Positions 42,243 to 55,028 are shown, counted from the stretch's first letter. The stretch: DNA of 64,000 nucleotides from Chaenocephalus aceratus (GCA_023974075.1 CM043788.1:27005980-27069979); one strand, 5' to 3'. Translations and numbers: made by a program. The notes: generated by a model from the letters alone, not told the origin.

Positions 42243-43297
42243 CTCGCTTACACAACGAAAACTTCCAACAACTTTTGTTGCGAAGGACTGATGGTTTGGG
42301 CCACGGGCTGTTCACGTGAACACTTTGCCGCATTTGGGACATACTTCCAGTGCATGCACCCCTCATAGCTCCTCTCGTGCATCCAATCAGGGAGTGAGTT
42401 TGGGGATGCTCGCGCTGGGGGTAGTCAGTGGAAATAACAGTGTGCCTGAGTGTGGATGTTGGGAGAGACAGCTTGTTGTTTTATTGTATAACCGGACTTT
42501 TGTGTGCGTTCATATACTTAACCACACACGCAAACACAAATAACCACAATCACACACACGCCTACCTATATATACAAACAAACACACATACATTTTGTGT
42601 ACATATCTTGGCATTCACCTCTTATTTACAATAAACATTATTTGGAGAATACATCTTCTCTGCCATTTTAATCAGATGCACCACAGCGGCTTCTCATATA
42701 ATTTCTTACCAGTCAACTCATCCAAGACAACTTTCGACTTTTGATCTAGCAAAAATTACAGTGTAGCATTTCCCTCCGAATAATGGTCGTAGGCTTTACT
42801 TTACTGATGAATCAGAATTTATTTGTAACTTGAGACCCAACGTAAGAGCTTGTGGCCTCTTCGGGGGGTGCTAAACATTTAAAACATACAGTCCGTTGTT
42901 CTCTTTCTCTGCCGTTACATAGTAGACACTACTTTATCCGTCAAGTTGTCTCCAATGCCACCACAACTTCCTGTCAAACACGTTATCTCGCCTTCAAAAT
43001 AAAAGCATGCAAACGAAACAGGAAGTTAACCTAAATTACTAGTTACGAACCATGGAGGATTAAAATATCACATTAACTATCGCGGGCCGCCAGAAACTTT
43101 TCCGAGGGCCGCCATTGGCCCGCGGGCCGCACTTTGAGAACCCCTGCTGTAGACTCATCTGGTCCTATCTCTATTGTGTTGTCATAGAAAGGGGAGATAG
43201 GGCACTATAGGGTCCCCCCCCCTCTAAATTCACTAGAAGTCATCATTTAAGGGGTTATTTTTAAAACTTTTCTTCTGGGGGGGGCATACCCCCCCAG

Positions 43298-43704
43298 ACA
43301 TTACATTACATTGCATTTAGCTGAGGCTTTTATCCAAAGTGACTTACAATAAGTGCGTTCCACCAGGAAGACACAACCTTGAAAAAAACAGAATCATATA
43401 AGTACATCAGGTTTCATAGAGCCACACATTTCAAGTGCTACTCAACTGGCTTTAGATAAGCCAGTCCTTTATTAGTATATAAGTGCTTTGTTAGTAATTC
43501 TATCGCTCGAAGTGGAGTCAAAAGAGATGAGTTTTCAGTCTGGAAGATGTGTAGGCTTTCTACTGTCCTGAATTCAATTGGGAGCTCATTCCACCATTTT
43601 GGAGCCAGGATAGCAAACCCACGTGTTTTTGCTGATGGGAACTTGGGTTGGCCTACCTGCCTGTCAGCCTTCCATCTGTGCACAAACTTATCTCGTGCCC
43701 TCAT
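43298..43704 (-). mobile_element. LINE 3' end in unit 1
   Basis: Minus-strand frame reads FPSAKTRGFAILAPKWWNEL then IEFRTVESLHIF, the C-terminal tail of a fish LINE ORF2, followed by the 3' tail (tttggataaaagcctcag) ending in (ACATT)n on the plus strand. Heavily 5'-truncated. Confidence 0.75.
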
Positions 43705-44789
43705 TGGTCATGTGCGCGTTTGTGTGTGTTGGAGGAGGGGCTCTGTAAGGAAGTCTGAAGTTATTGCATCATGGCATGTGGCTCATTAAAAGATAAGTAC
43801 AGCTATTATCTCCCTCTTGTATAACTGGTCGGCCCCACCTGCAGCAGGTAAACCAGGGTTGTCAACTCTCACCCATCTGGCGTGTGACACACGCTTTTAC
43901 TCTCAATCTCACGCTCTCACGCTGCCCAAACTATTCTCACGCTAAAAACAAGATGAACCGGTGATCGTCTTTGGTTGGTTATTTACAATGTTGAGTTGAC
44001 AGCTGCTCAACCTGTTGATCCGCTCCCTCCCCGCCTCCACCACCATCAGACCCTCCTATTAGTGCTCGGTCACTGTTCGCTTTGTGAGAGGGTTTGAAGG
44101 TCTAATTTCTAATGATTGATAGTTACACATACTTGTTGTATGTATTAGTTTAGTTTGCCCCTGGTACGTAAAAAGAATAATAATAGCGTTATATAAAATT
44201 ATACTGAGTTATTCTTCTTGTCAGGAACCGCTACTATTCGTTTGTTTTATGGATGTGGGCCGGTCTGGTTCTAAATGCCAGGGCCAATTTGCTGTCCCAG
44301 TCCAGCCCTGTCTGGGGGAAGCTCGCGAGTGTGTGTGTGTATTTTTGCGTTTGTGTACCGGGGAAACACTCACAAGAAACACCGGCTGTTGTTATGCTTG
44401 CTGTGACGTTACATTAGTCCGTTCTCTGCTTGTAATTATGCCGTTACAAGCTTCAAAGTTGTATTTATCATCTGAATTTGCCGAAAAAAGTTTAATATTC
44501 TGAAAGCCAATACTTTGTTTATTTAAAAATTGATGAAAACAAACTGTCTTTTATATAAAATTGAAGTATTATACAAGTAAAACTACATTTTGCTTTAATC
44601 CCATGTGATTGTAGAATGAACACAGTCTTCCTTTGAAGATGTATAAGTCAGGTGTCTTGAGTAGTCAACATTACCTACAAATCATTGTACACATTTGTAA
44701 ATATTATTTTCCACTTGTTATCATTGTGAGTCTATTTTTATTCAGCTCTGTGTGATTTTGTGGCTACAATTCAGATTAATACGCTACTA

Positions 44790-45266
44790 GAGGTGGAATA
44801 AGTACTCATATCTTGTACTTGAGTAAAGGTACAAGTACTCAGATCTTGTAGTGAAATTATAAGTACTCATATCTTGTACCAGAGTGTAGGAATACTCTGT
44901 TACAGTAAAAGTCCTGCATTAAAAATGTTCCTCAAGTGAAAGTAGAAAAGTATTCTCATCAAAATATAGTGAAAGTAGCGACAGTAAAAGTAGTCGTTGT
45001 GCAGATTGGTCCATTTCAGAATAATATATATGATATGTTTTATAATGATTGATCATGAAAGTGTTCTCAAAGCTGGTAAAGGTGCAGCTAGTTTGAATGA
45101 CTTTGTATACTGCAGGGTAGCTTGTTGATTTACTCCAGGTGGAACTAAAGTCTGATTTAACACTTGAATATATTTCACATCATTCATCCAGATCTGTAAA
45201 GTAACTAAAGGTATTAAATACATGTAGTGGAGTAAAATTACACCATTTACCTCTGACTTATGTTCA
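44790..45266. repeat. aagtactcatatcttgtac-type dispersed repeat
   Basis: Contains gtggaataagtactcatatc and tttactccaggtggaactaa. Related copies at 40180-40590 and 50250-50720 by tandem duplication, and more distantly at 13100. Confidence 0.6.
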
Positions 45267-45274
45267 CTTCCAAC

Positions 45275-46032
45275 CAGGGTTTCCGTTAGCCGGTAATTAC
45301 CGGTTTTTAGCTGGTAACATTTATAAAAAACCGGTAAATTCAAAACCTGACGGTCAAAATGTCTGGTAATAATTAGGGAGGCTACGATCGATCGGCCGCC
45401 GGTCATTATCGTCGATATTCACTCGTAATAGTTTGATCGGTGCTCTCTATAAAGGCCGATCAGGAGAGCTGGATCTGATCGATATGGACATAAACGCGAG
45501 TGAAGTGTAACCGGACACGAGAGAGAGATCAGATCAGCTGCTGGGTCAGACCGAGACACGCAGTTCTGCATAATCACCTGAAGCCCCGCCCACTGTTTAG
45601 CGAGCTGCAGGAGCTGCATGAGAAACTGTCATGCTGTCAGTAGAGAGAGGGAGGGAGAGGGGAAAAGAGAGGCTCCGTTTCTCCCGTGTTATTATTCAAA
45701 GTTGATGTAAACTTCTGAATAATGTACGTTATATATAACAAATAGTTTGTTTGAATGTAATAATTATGTTGTTTGTTGTTTGTGGAATAATTTATTGAAA
45801 AATGTATCTGTTACGATTATAAACTGAAGCAATATAAAAATGAGCCCCGTGAGCTAAGTTTTAAACATCAGCATATCTGCTCATAGTCCGGTGATTACCT
45901 GCTTACGGAAACTCTGCTACACAACTCGTATTATTATTATTGAAATATGACCGGTAAGTTTCAAATTTGTCCGGTAAAATAAATTCTGCCCGGACATTTG
46001 ACCGGCGAGAAAAAATCCTAGCGGAAACCCTG
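45275..46032. mobile_element. hAT element H, copy 1 (758 bp)
   Basis: Ends cagggtttccgttagccgg and cctagcggaaaccctg, exact target duplication CTTCCAAC (45267-45274, 46033-46040). No coding capacity. Absent at the unit 0/unit 1 junction. Confidence 0.95.
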
Positions 46033-46403
46033 CTTCCAACCTAAAAGTACCTCAAAAATAGTAATCAAAAATGTATTGAAAAGTTATTTGGCGGATTGTT
46101 TTATATTGGCTCAGACAGGTATGGGATGCCCAGTCTACTTACAGGTCACTCATTTTGAAATATTAAACTTTCTTTTCTTTTCTTTAATTTTTCATCCTCA
46201 TGTAGAATGCTATCACGAAACACACATTTGGTTGTTTATAGCATAAAAAACATCTGATTTAATGTGAGGTAGGGAAATAATCATTTGAGTATGTGTATAT
46301 AAATATGTAATTTACAACATGCTTGAAAGCTGGAAAATGCACCTTGAAAATGCTTGAAAAGTGCTTGAATTTGACTTTGGAAAAGGTGGAAGAACCCTGA
46401 TAT

Positions 46404-47127
46404 ATGCTAGCTGACAACACCGTGGACCACGGTAACTTTTTGGAGCTCATCCTTTTATTAGGAAAGTATGATGTCTGCTTAAAAGAGCATCTGGATGATT
46501 GCGTAGAGAAGAGCAAGAAATTGCACCAATCCAGTGGAACAAAGGGTAGAGGGTCTCTCATCACCCTACTCTCCAAAACTACTGTGAACTCCATAATAGA
46601 AACTGTTGGTAGTCTAATCAAAGAAAGTATCTCCAGTGATGTCCAGAAGGCCGGAATGTTTTCTGTTCAGCTGGACACAACACAAGACATAACTTCTCAG
46701 GATCAGTGTTCAGTAATCTTAAAATATGTCAATGAGACTGTGCAAGAGAGGCTTGTGGCTTTAGTGAAGTGCCATGCATCCACCGGACAATACTTTGTGA
46801 ACTTGCTCTCAGAGGTCTTAGAGCATCTGAAACTGGACAAGGGCATGTGTATAGGTAATGCAACAGATGGAGCATCCAATATGCAAGGCCGGGTACAAAG
46901 GATTTTCTGCACTGATGACCTCCCAGTCACCCACTCATGTCCATGTGTGGTGCTATGCTCATGTTCTTAATCTTGTCCTGGCTGAAACTACCCAAACTGT
47001 CATCGAATGTGGAACACTTTTCAACCTAATCAATGACATAGCAGTGTTTATCAGGGAGTCATATCAGAGGGTAAATCTGTGGGAGAAACAAGCCCAAGAA
47101 AAGATGCCATCGACTCATCCTGTAGAC
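46404..47127 (+). pseudogene. hAT transposase fragment, unit 2, frameshifted
   Basis: Same protein segment as 40972-41694, but one extra G near 46890 (gccgggtacaaagg) shifts the frame after NATDGASNMQGR; the rest continues in the frame open at 46858-47148. This mutation is private to unit 2. Confidence 0.85.
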
Positions 47128-47329
47128 CAGGGGTTCTCAAAGTTTTGATGAGTGAGGGCCAATTTAGGTACCCAATATTGGATTGAGGGCCGCCGAAGAA
47201 AAAACGGAACACAAAATAATTCCAAAACAAATCCTTTCTTTATTGTACTAACTAACCAATTATACATACAGTATACACTTGACTATACATTAAGATTAAT
47301 CAAACATTAATTTGTCTCAAAAGTGCCTT

Positions 47330-47419
<90 letters not shown>

Positions 47420-48594
47420 ACACACAGAGAGAGAGAGAGAGTATTGTGCTGGAGTGAGTGATATGCTGTGGATTTCCTGTCTTATCAGCAGGGTACATGT
47501 TATGATTGGTATCATAATGGCGTTTGATGTTATACTCCTTGAGCATTGCATTCACCTGCTTGCAGATGAGGCATATCACTTTATCCGACCCCTGAGGTGA
47601 AACGAAGTAAGCGTTGCTCCATTTCTCCTGGAACTTCCTTTTCTCCTCACTGACACAACGTTTTTTACGCGACGGCCTTGGCTCCTCCATCTCGCTTACA
47701 CAACAAAAACTTCCAACAACTTTTGTTGCGAAGGACTGATGGTTTGGGCCACGGGCTGTTCACGTGAACACTTTGCCGCATTTGGGACATACTTCCAGTG
47801 CATGCACCCCTCATAGCTCCTCTCGTGCATCCAATCAGGGAGTGAGTTTGGGGATGCTCGCGCTGGGGGTAGTCAGTGGAAATAACAGTGTGCCTGAGTG
47901 TGGATGTTGGGAGAGACAGCTTGTTGTTTTATTGTATAACCGGACTTTTGTGTGCGTTCATATACTTAACCACACACGCAAACACAAATAACCACAATCA
48001 CACACACGCCTACCTATATATACAAACAAACACACATACATTTTGTGTACATATCTTGGCATTCACCTCTTATTTACAATAAACATTATTTGGAGAATAC
48101 ATCTTCTCTGCCATTTTAATCAGATGCACCACAGCGGCTTCTCATATAATTTCTTACCAGTCAACTCATCCAAGACAACTTTCGACTTTTGATCTAGCAA
48201 AAATTACAGTGTAGCATTTCCCTCCGAATAATGGTCGTAGGCTTTACTTTACTGATGAATCAGAATTTATTTGTAACTTGAGACCCAACGTAAGAGCTTG
48301 TGGCCTCTTCGGGGGGTGCTAAACATTTAAAACATACAGTCCGTTGTTCTCTTTCTCTGCCGTTACATAGTAGACACTACTTTATCCGTCAAGTTGTCTC
48401 CAATGCCACCACAACTTCCTGTCAAACACGTTATCTCGCCTTCAAAATAAAAGCATGCAAACGAAACAGGAAGTTAACCTAAATTACTAGTTACGAACCA
48501 TGGAGGATTAAAATATCACATTAACTATCGCGGGCCGCCAGAAAATTTTCCGAGGGCCGCCATTGGCCCGCGGGCCGCACTTTGAGAACCCCTG
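47128..48594. mobile_element. hAT element G, copy 2 (1467 bp)
   Basis: Same ends and the same CTGTAGAC duplication (47120-47127, 48595-48602) as copy 1; longer through the (CA)n run at 47334-47415. Its BED-like ORF is at 47307-47690 on the minus strand. Copied by tandem duplication. Confidence 0.95.
47307..47690 (-). pseudogene. hAT G transposase N-terminal fragment, copy 2
   Basis: Same as 41874-42242 with two residue changes (FVSPQG, NHNMYP). Confidence 0.75.
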
Positions 48595-48755
48595 CTGTAG
48601 ACTCATCTGGTCCTATCTCTATTGTGTTGTCATAGAAAGGGGAGATAGGGCACTATAGGGCCCCCCCCCCCCTAAATTCACTAGAAGTCATCATTTAAGG
48701 GGTTATTTTTAAAACTTTTCTTCTGGGGGGGGCATACCCCCCCAGACATTACATT

Positions 48756-49162
48756 ACATTACATTACATTGCATTTAGCTGAGGCTTTTATCCAAAGTGA
48801 CTTACAATAAGTGCGTTCCACCAGGAAGACACAACCTTGAAAAAAACAGAATCATATAATTACATCAGGTTTCATAGAGCCACACATTTCAAGTGCTACT
48901 CAACTGGCTTTAGATAAGCCAGTCCTTTATTAGTATATAAGTGCTTTGTTAGTAATTCTATCGCTCGAAGTGGAGTCAAAAGAGATGAGTTTTCAGTCTG
49001 GAAGATGTGTAGGCTTTCTACTGTCCTGAATTCAATTGGGAGCTCATTCCACCATTTTGGAGCCAGGATAGCAAACCCACGTGTTTTTGCTGATGGGAAC
49101 TTGGGTTGGCCTACCTGCCTGTCAGCCTTCCATCTGTGCACAAACTTATCTCGTGCCCTCAT
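48756..49162 (-). mobile_element. LINE 3' end in unit 2
   Basis: Copy of 43298-43704 with an expanded (ACATT)n tail (five units). Confidence 0.75.
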
Positions 49163-50732
49163 TGGTCATGTGCGCGTTTGTGTGTGTTGGAGGAGGGGCT
49201 CTGTAAGGAAGTCTGAAGTTATTGCATCATGGCATGTGGCTCATTAAAAGATAAGTACAGCTATTATCTCCCTCTTGTATAACTGGTCGGCCCCACCTGC
49301 AGCAGGTAAACCAGGGTTGTCAACTCTCACCCATCTGGCGTGTGACACACGCTTTTACTCTCAATCTCACGCTCTCACGCTGCCCAAACTATTCTCACGC
49401 TAAAAACAAGATGAACCGGTGATCGTCTTTGGTTGGTTATTTACAATGTTGAGTTGACAGCTGCTCAACCTGTTGATCCGCTCCCTCCCCGCCTCCACCA
49501 CCATCAGACCCTCCTATTAGTGCTCGGTCACTGTTCGCTTTGTGAGAGGGTTTGAAGGTCTAATTTCTAATGATTGATAGTTACACATACTTGTTGTATG
49601 TATTAGTTTAGTTTGCCCCTGGTACGTAAAAAGAATAATAATAGCGTTATATAAATTATACTGAGTTATTCTTCTTGTCAGGAACCGCTACTATTCGTTT
49701 GTTTTATGGATGTGGGCCGGTCTGGTTCTAAATGCCAGGGCCAATTTGCTGTCCCAGTCCAGCCCTGTCTGGGGGAAGCTCGCGAGTGTGTGTGTGTATT
49801 TTTGCGTTTGTGTACCGGGGAAACACTCACAAGAAACACCGGCTGTTGTTATGCTTGCTGTGACGTTACATTAGTCCGTTCTCTGCTTGTAATTATGCCG
49901 TTACAAGCTTCAAAGTTGTATTTATCATCTGAATTTGCCGAAAAAAGTTTAATATTCTGAAAGCCAATACTTTGTTTATTTAAAAATTGATGAAAACAAA
50001 CTGTCTTTTATATAAAATTGAAGTATTATACAAGTAAAACTACATTTTGCTTTAATCCCATGTGATTGTAGAATGAACACAGTCTTCCTTTGAAGATGTA
50101 TAAGTCAGGTGTCTTGAGTAGTCAACATTACCTACAAATCATTGTACACATTTGTAAATATTATTTTCCACTTGTTATCATTGTGAGTCTATTTTTATTC
50201 AGCTCTGTGTGATTTTGTGGCTACAATTCAGATTAATACGCTACTAGAGGTGGAATAAGTACTCATATCTTGTACTTGAGTAAAGGTACAAGTACTCAGA
50301 TCTTGTAGTGAAATTATAAGTACTCATATCTTGTACCAGAGTGTAGGAATACTCTGTTACAGTAAAAGTCCTGCATTAAAAATGTTCCTCAAGTGAAAGT
50401 AGAAAAGTATTCTCATCAAAATATAGTGAAAGTAGCGACAGTAAAAGTAGTCGTTGTGCAGATTGGTCCATTTCAGAATAATATATATGATATGTTTTAT
50501 AATGATTGATCATGAAAGTGTTCTCAAAGCTGGTAAAGGTGCAGCTAGTTTGAATGACTTTGTATACTGCAGGGTAGCTTGTGGATTTACTCCAGGTGGA
50601 ACTAAAGTCTGATTTAACACTTGAATATATTTCATATCATTCATCCAGATCTGTAAAGTAACTAAAGGTATTAAATACATGTAGTGGGAGTAAAATTACA
50701 CCATTTACCTCTGACTTATGTTCACTTCCAAC

Positions 50733-51497
50733 AGGGTTTCCGTTAGCCGGTAATTACCGGTTTTTTAGCTGGTAACATTTATAAAAAAAACCGGTAAATT
50801 CAAAACCTGACGGTCAAAATGTCTGGTAATAATTAGGGAGGCTCCGATCGCTCGGCCGCCGGTCATTATCGTCGATATTCACTCGTAATAGTTTGATCGG
50901 TGCTCTCTATAAAGGCCGATCAGGAGAGCTTGGATCTGATCGATATGGAACATAAACGCGAGTGAAGTGTAACCGGACGCGAGAGAGAGATCAGATCAGC
51001 TGCTGAGTCAGACCGAGACACGCAGCTCTGCATAATCACCTGAAGGCCCGCCCACCTGTTTAGCGAGCTGCAGGAGCTGCATGAGAAACTGTCATGCTGT
51101 CAGGAGGAGAGAGGGAGGGAGAGGGGAAAAGAGAGGCTCCGTTTCTCCCGTGTTATTATTCAAAGTTGATGTAAACTTCTGAATAATGTACGTTATCTAT
51201 AACAAATAGTTTTGTTTGAATGTAATAATTATGTTGTTTGTTGTTTGTGGAATAATTTATTGAAAAATTAATCTGTTACGATTATAAACTGAAGCAATAT
51301 AAAAATGAGCCCCGTGAGCTGAGTTTTAAACATCAGCATATCTGCTCATAGTCCGGTGATTACCTGCGTACGGAAACTCTGCTACACAACTCTTATTATT
51401 ATTATTGAAATATGACCGGTAAGTTTCAAATTTGTCCGGTAAAATAAATTCTGCCCGGACATTTAACCGGCGAGAAAAAATCCTAGCGGAAACCCTG
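50733..51497. mobile_element. hAT element H, copy 2 (~765 bp)
   Basis: As copy 1, but one C is lost at the left border (cttccaacagggtttcc), so element and duplication overlap by a base. Right duplication CTTCCAAC at 51498-51505. Confidence 0.9.
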
Positions 51498-52023
51498 CTT
51501 CCAACCTAAAAGTACCTCAAAAATGCGAACGGTGCGGGATCTGGGAGAGTTTTCCATGCATTTCCCAAAGACCAAATCATCCGCCAAAAATGGATTATGT
51601 TCAGTGGCGGCCGGCCATAGGGGCGCTAGGGGCACCGCCCACCTCTTGCCAGATACAAAAAAAAAAAAAAAAAAAATTAATAAAAAAATATATATTTAAA
51701 AAAAAATATTTAAAAAAAAAAATATATTTTATATTTAAATTTGTAATGAACAAGGTAAATATCATACAATTGGTATCACAAAAATGTACAATCTACAATA
51801 CAATCTCGTTTAAAATTGTGTTACGATGTCTAAAGTTACTGATAAGTCACATGTTTCCTGCCTTGGCCTTGCCCATGGCAATAGTTTATCATTACCCGGG
51901 CCGGAGCCCCCGAGCCAAACAGCAGCAACCAGCACGTTGCAAAAGTCTCAATAGTAAACTGTGCCGCCGAAACATAATTTTCAGCCAATCAAGCGCCGTC
52001 AAATATTTTGGTCCACGTGGGCG

Positions 52024-53358
52024 CAGAGATGTTCACAAGTCTTTTTTTGCAAGTCCAAGTCAAGTCTCAAGTCTTTGTCACGAGTCCAAGTCAAGTCTCA
52101 AGTCTTTGTGGGGTGAGACTTGATCAAGTCTCAAGTCTTTGGTCACGAGTCCAAGTCAAGTCTCAAGTCTCTAAAAAAATAAAAGTCTCATGTCTCTTCT
52201 GGTTGTAATAAAAACTTCATTGTCTGCTGCTAGCCAGTCTGTTAAGAATACTGCCAGCTATATCTAAGAAATATCAAAGCATTTACTGTGTTATTATCAC
52301 TCCTATATCTATTAGCATACAGTATCAGTACTGATTAGTTGTTTGTTATATGATCACTTTTAAACAGGCTATTGCAATGCAATATGAGGAAAAACATCAC
52401 ACTTTTAGCTAAATGCAAACAACTTATAAGCAAAACACTACTTCAGAATCAGAAATCAGTATCACAAATACTTTATTAATCCCCCGCAGGGAAACTGTTA
52501 AAAGTAACTTAAAAGCGGGGTAATGATTTAACGTTACCGACCTCTTGTAGTCTGTCAAGAGTTGGATGTCAACGCCACTCAACTCAAACAAGTGTGACAA
52601 GCAATTCACACATCTTTTCAAATATTCAGTTACAAAGCTAGTAGCAAGCTAAGTTAAAATTACATAGCTGATGCTGAGCTAAACATGTTTGCTAACCGTC
52701 CATATGCGTTAATGTGACTGACCTCTCCGGGTGAGTTTTCAAGTGCCTGATGAAATTCGACGTTGTTGCGCCAGCATCCTTGATTTTGATATTGCAGACT
52801 TTGCAGTGTGCGCTCCTTTTGTTGGTGCCGCCGGCCGCGTTTGTTCGAAGTTTTGTAGTTGAACCTAATTACAAGCGGTACAAGCCGCAGGTGTGCCGCC
52901 GGTCGCTATTGTGTTACTACGACGAGTAGTAACAGAGGCCGTCTGCGTAATGAGCCCGGCTAAAGTAACTGGATGGCCTTCCCTGCCTGTCAGCCTTCCA
53001 TCGGGGCACAAACTTATCTCGTGCCCTCATTGGTCATGTGCACGTTCGTGTGTGTTGGAAGGAGGCGGACTCTATAAGGAAGTAGCAGCCTCTCGCAGAT
53101 TATCTCCGGTTGTGTATTTTCAAATTCTAGCGATCTCGAGCCGGTTTCTCTCAAATGTACCTACCCCCACCTTAATACGCCAAAAATAGAAAACACAATG
53201 ATTGTTCACGAGTCCCAACACACGAGTCCAAGTCGAGTCTGAAGTCTTTTGGTCACGAGTCCATGTCAAGTCTGAAGTCTCTGTGTGTGCGACTTAAGTG
53301 CGACTCGAGTCGAGTCGCAGACTCGAGTCCGAGTCGCAGACTCGAGTCCCCATCTCTG
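52024..53358. mobile_element. hAT element J (1335 bp), nested in hAT I
   Basis: Ends CAGAGATG and CATCTCTG, exact target duplication CGTGGGCG (52016-52023, 53359-53366). Subterminal repeats of aagtccaagtcaagtctcaa and mirrored gactcgagtcgagtc at the other end. A minus-strand BED-finger relic lies inside, and a LINE-like tail piece around 52975-53075. Confidence 0.93.
52715..52865 (-). pseudogene. BED-finger relic of hAT J
   Basis: Minus strand reads HCKVCNIKIKDAGATTSNFI then RHLKTHPE: Cys-x2-Cys and His-x3-His of a BED finger. No longer ORF around it. Confidence 0.6.
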
Positions 53359-53408
53359 CGTGGGCGCTCACGTTGGCGCCCATGGTTGCTTACGTGCGTT
53401 GACGTGAG

Positions 53409-53700
53409 TTGTTTTTTAGACTCGTGAGTGACCAAGGTGACGCAGGTATTTGGATGAGAATGGTGTGCAGGTGGAGTCGCCGGAACACCTCGTCCGCAGT
53501 GCTCCGCACCCATTCCGTGCAAGAGCTACTCTCCAATCCTTTTGAAAGGAGAAGTTTGGGAGATAAATTGATACTTAAAGACCTTGGACCGGACCAACCC
53601 GATTTGTATATATCACAGCAAGCTCGTGAAAAAAGACAAAACGTATCAACAAGGCTTCTCACATGGCTAGCTGGATGCAAACAGGTAAATGCTATCTTTT
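53409..53700 (+). pseudogene. hAT I transposase N-terminal exon (TTF-type)
   Basis: Reads VQELLSNPFERRSLGDKLIL, then PDLYISQQAREKRQ and TRLLTWLAGCKQVNAIFCFP. The LLSxPFxxR...K start and the Trp-Leu-x-Gly...Tyr/Phe-Cys-x-Pro-Cys-like end are typical of the TTF zinc-finger region in ZMYM/DUF4371 hAT transposases. A donor-like gtaaatg follows at about 53684. No catalytic domain within the element. Confidence 0.65.
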
Positions 53701-54593
53701 GTTTCCCATGGCTTGCTCTTCAAACAGCCGGGGACAGATATGATCTGTTCAGAACTAGACAAAAGTTAAACATGTACAAACCACAGACTGTCTGTGTCAT
53801 GGAGAATACAGTCCGCTGGTTTATTTATGTCTGTATAGGCCGTTGTTGTGAGTGTGGACGGTCGGAGCATATATAACGTTAGCTTAGCCAAGCTCCATTC
53901 AGAAAGCATTCTAAAGGTTTTTTCTTCGCCTGCCGTCTGTCTGCAGACTTGTCAAAGCATTCATTCATGGTTTTTTACTAACCGGTATCACAGTATGTTG
54001 TTAATTCGGCATCATTTTGAAAGCTGTATTACAATTAAATCACGGTAAAATATGTTCATGTTGTTGTAGTTGTAGCTCCCGAGCCAGCGCGTCTTGTTTG
54101 AATGATGCGAGTAACACAGCTGGCAGCTGCGGTGAAACTCGAGCGACTTGAGCGATGCGATAGGAGCGTTTAGAGCAAAGCGAATATTCGCATCGCGTCC
54201 GGTCTGAACGCAGCATAGCGAGCTCCGCGCTGCACTGGAAACGCGCCATTACATCACCAGAAGTCCTAATTTAAGGGGTAATTTCTCCCAAAAGAAAATG
54301 TTTACTCACTCTATCAACAGCCCCACCAACAATATTTTCCACCAGCCGCCACTGATTATTTTAGTGAATCGTGTTGGCTGGCAACCGACAAAATGGAGCA
54401 AGTTGTGTTCTGACCACTTCGCGTGTGTTGCATACGACGTTGATCCTGCTATCATCAAGTCTGTTGGTGCAGAAGCATTAATAGTACATCGGAGGCTGAA
54501 ACCCGGAGCGTCCCCTCCATATTTCAGCACAAGAAACCACTGAAAGAACGAAAGAGCCGGGGCGATGGAGAAACGCCAAAGAATTGAGGTAAA

Positions 54594-55028
54594 CAACTTT
54601 TGATTAGATTTCAAAGCGCACGGAGCACAGCAGATAACGCAGATAACGGAATTGCAGTCTTATTAAGTTTTATTGCTTATAGAGGTGGGCACCGTTAGAT
54701 TCTGTGTCTTTACGATCATAAACAATGTGTTGGATGTGGAGCTAGGATAAGTAATAAGGAACTAGGAGTGATTTCGGTGCAGTAATAGGTTAGCATTTTC
54801 GCTCGGGGCTAATTCACTGTTAGCATTGAAGTTTATCTGCAGCTCATTCATCGCTCCTCCACTCATAACGGAAAAGTGTGAACAATATGCATTATGATAG
54901 GGATTAATCCACTATTATTCCTCCTGGCCCAATTCAAAATGCCCCCCGCGCAATTATAAGTGACTGTGAGCACTTAGAAAACTCAACATTCTTCTAACCA
55001 CTTCATTATTAAATATTTTTTCCAAAAG
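54594..55028. other. Intron-like DNA of the THAP gene
   Basis: AT-rich, with promoter-like or repeat pieces not assigned; ends in acceptor tttttccaaaag. Confidence 0.4.

Larger units (their letters stand above)
41695..43146. mobile_element. hAT element G, copy 1 (1452 bp)
   Basis: Ends caggggttctcaaagtttt and actttgagaacccctg, exact target duplication CTGTAGAC (41687-41694, 43147-43154). Contains a minus-strand BED-finger ORF and a (CA)n run. Interrupts the hAT transposase fragment. Confidence 0.95.
40601..46040 (+). repeat. Tandem unit 1 (5440 bp)
   Basis: Starts ctaaaagtacctcaaaaat and ends with CTTCCAAC at 46040. Contains a hAT transposase fragment, hAT G, a LINE tail, aagtactcatatcttgtac repeats and hAT H. 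Unit 2 repeats the whole with very few differences. Confidence 0.9.
46041..51523 (+). repeat. Tandem unit 2 (about 5.47 kb) plus start of a third
   Basis: Repeats unit 1 in full, then ctaaaagtacctcaaaaat of a third copy (51506-51524) before joining THAP-gene sequence. Differences from unit 1 are few: microsatellite length, single substitutions, small indels. Confidence 0.9.
51602..54354. mobile_element. hAT element I (2753 bp), hosting hAT J
   Basis: Ends cagtggcggccggcc and accagccgccactg; flanking octamers ATTATGTT (51594-51601) and ATTATTTT (54355-54362), 7 of 8. Contains an A/T-rich homopolymer region (51658-51740), nested hAT J and a TTF-type transposase exon. Inserted inside the THAP finger codons. 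Confidence 0.9.
51522..54593 (+). pseudogene. THAP-domain gene, first exon relic split by hAT I
   Basis: Left block (51522-51601) reads NANGAGSGRVFHAFPKDQII and KW; right block (54363-54593) reads NRVGWQPTKWSKLCSDHF and LKPGASPPYFSTRNH. Together they are the THAP zinc-finger body (FPKD, Trp, Pro, Cys-x2-His of the C2CH set), a DNA-binding module. The N-terminal Cys pair is missing because the tandem array abuts at 51523. A TGA at 54541 breaks the frame; a gtaaac donor follows at 54590. THAP fingers occur in P, Kolobok and other transposases as well as host genes; the downstream exons suggest a transposon-derived gene. Confidence 0.8.
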
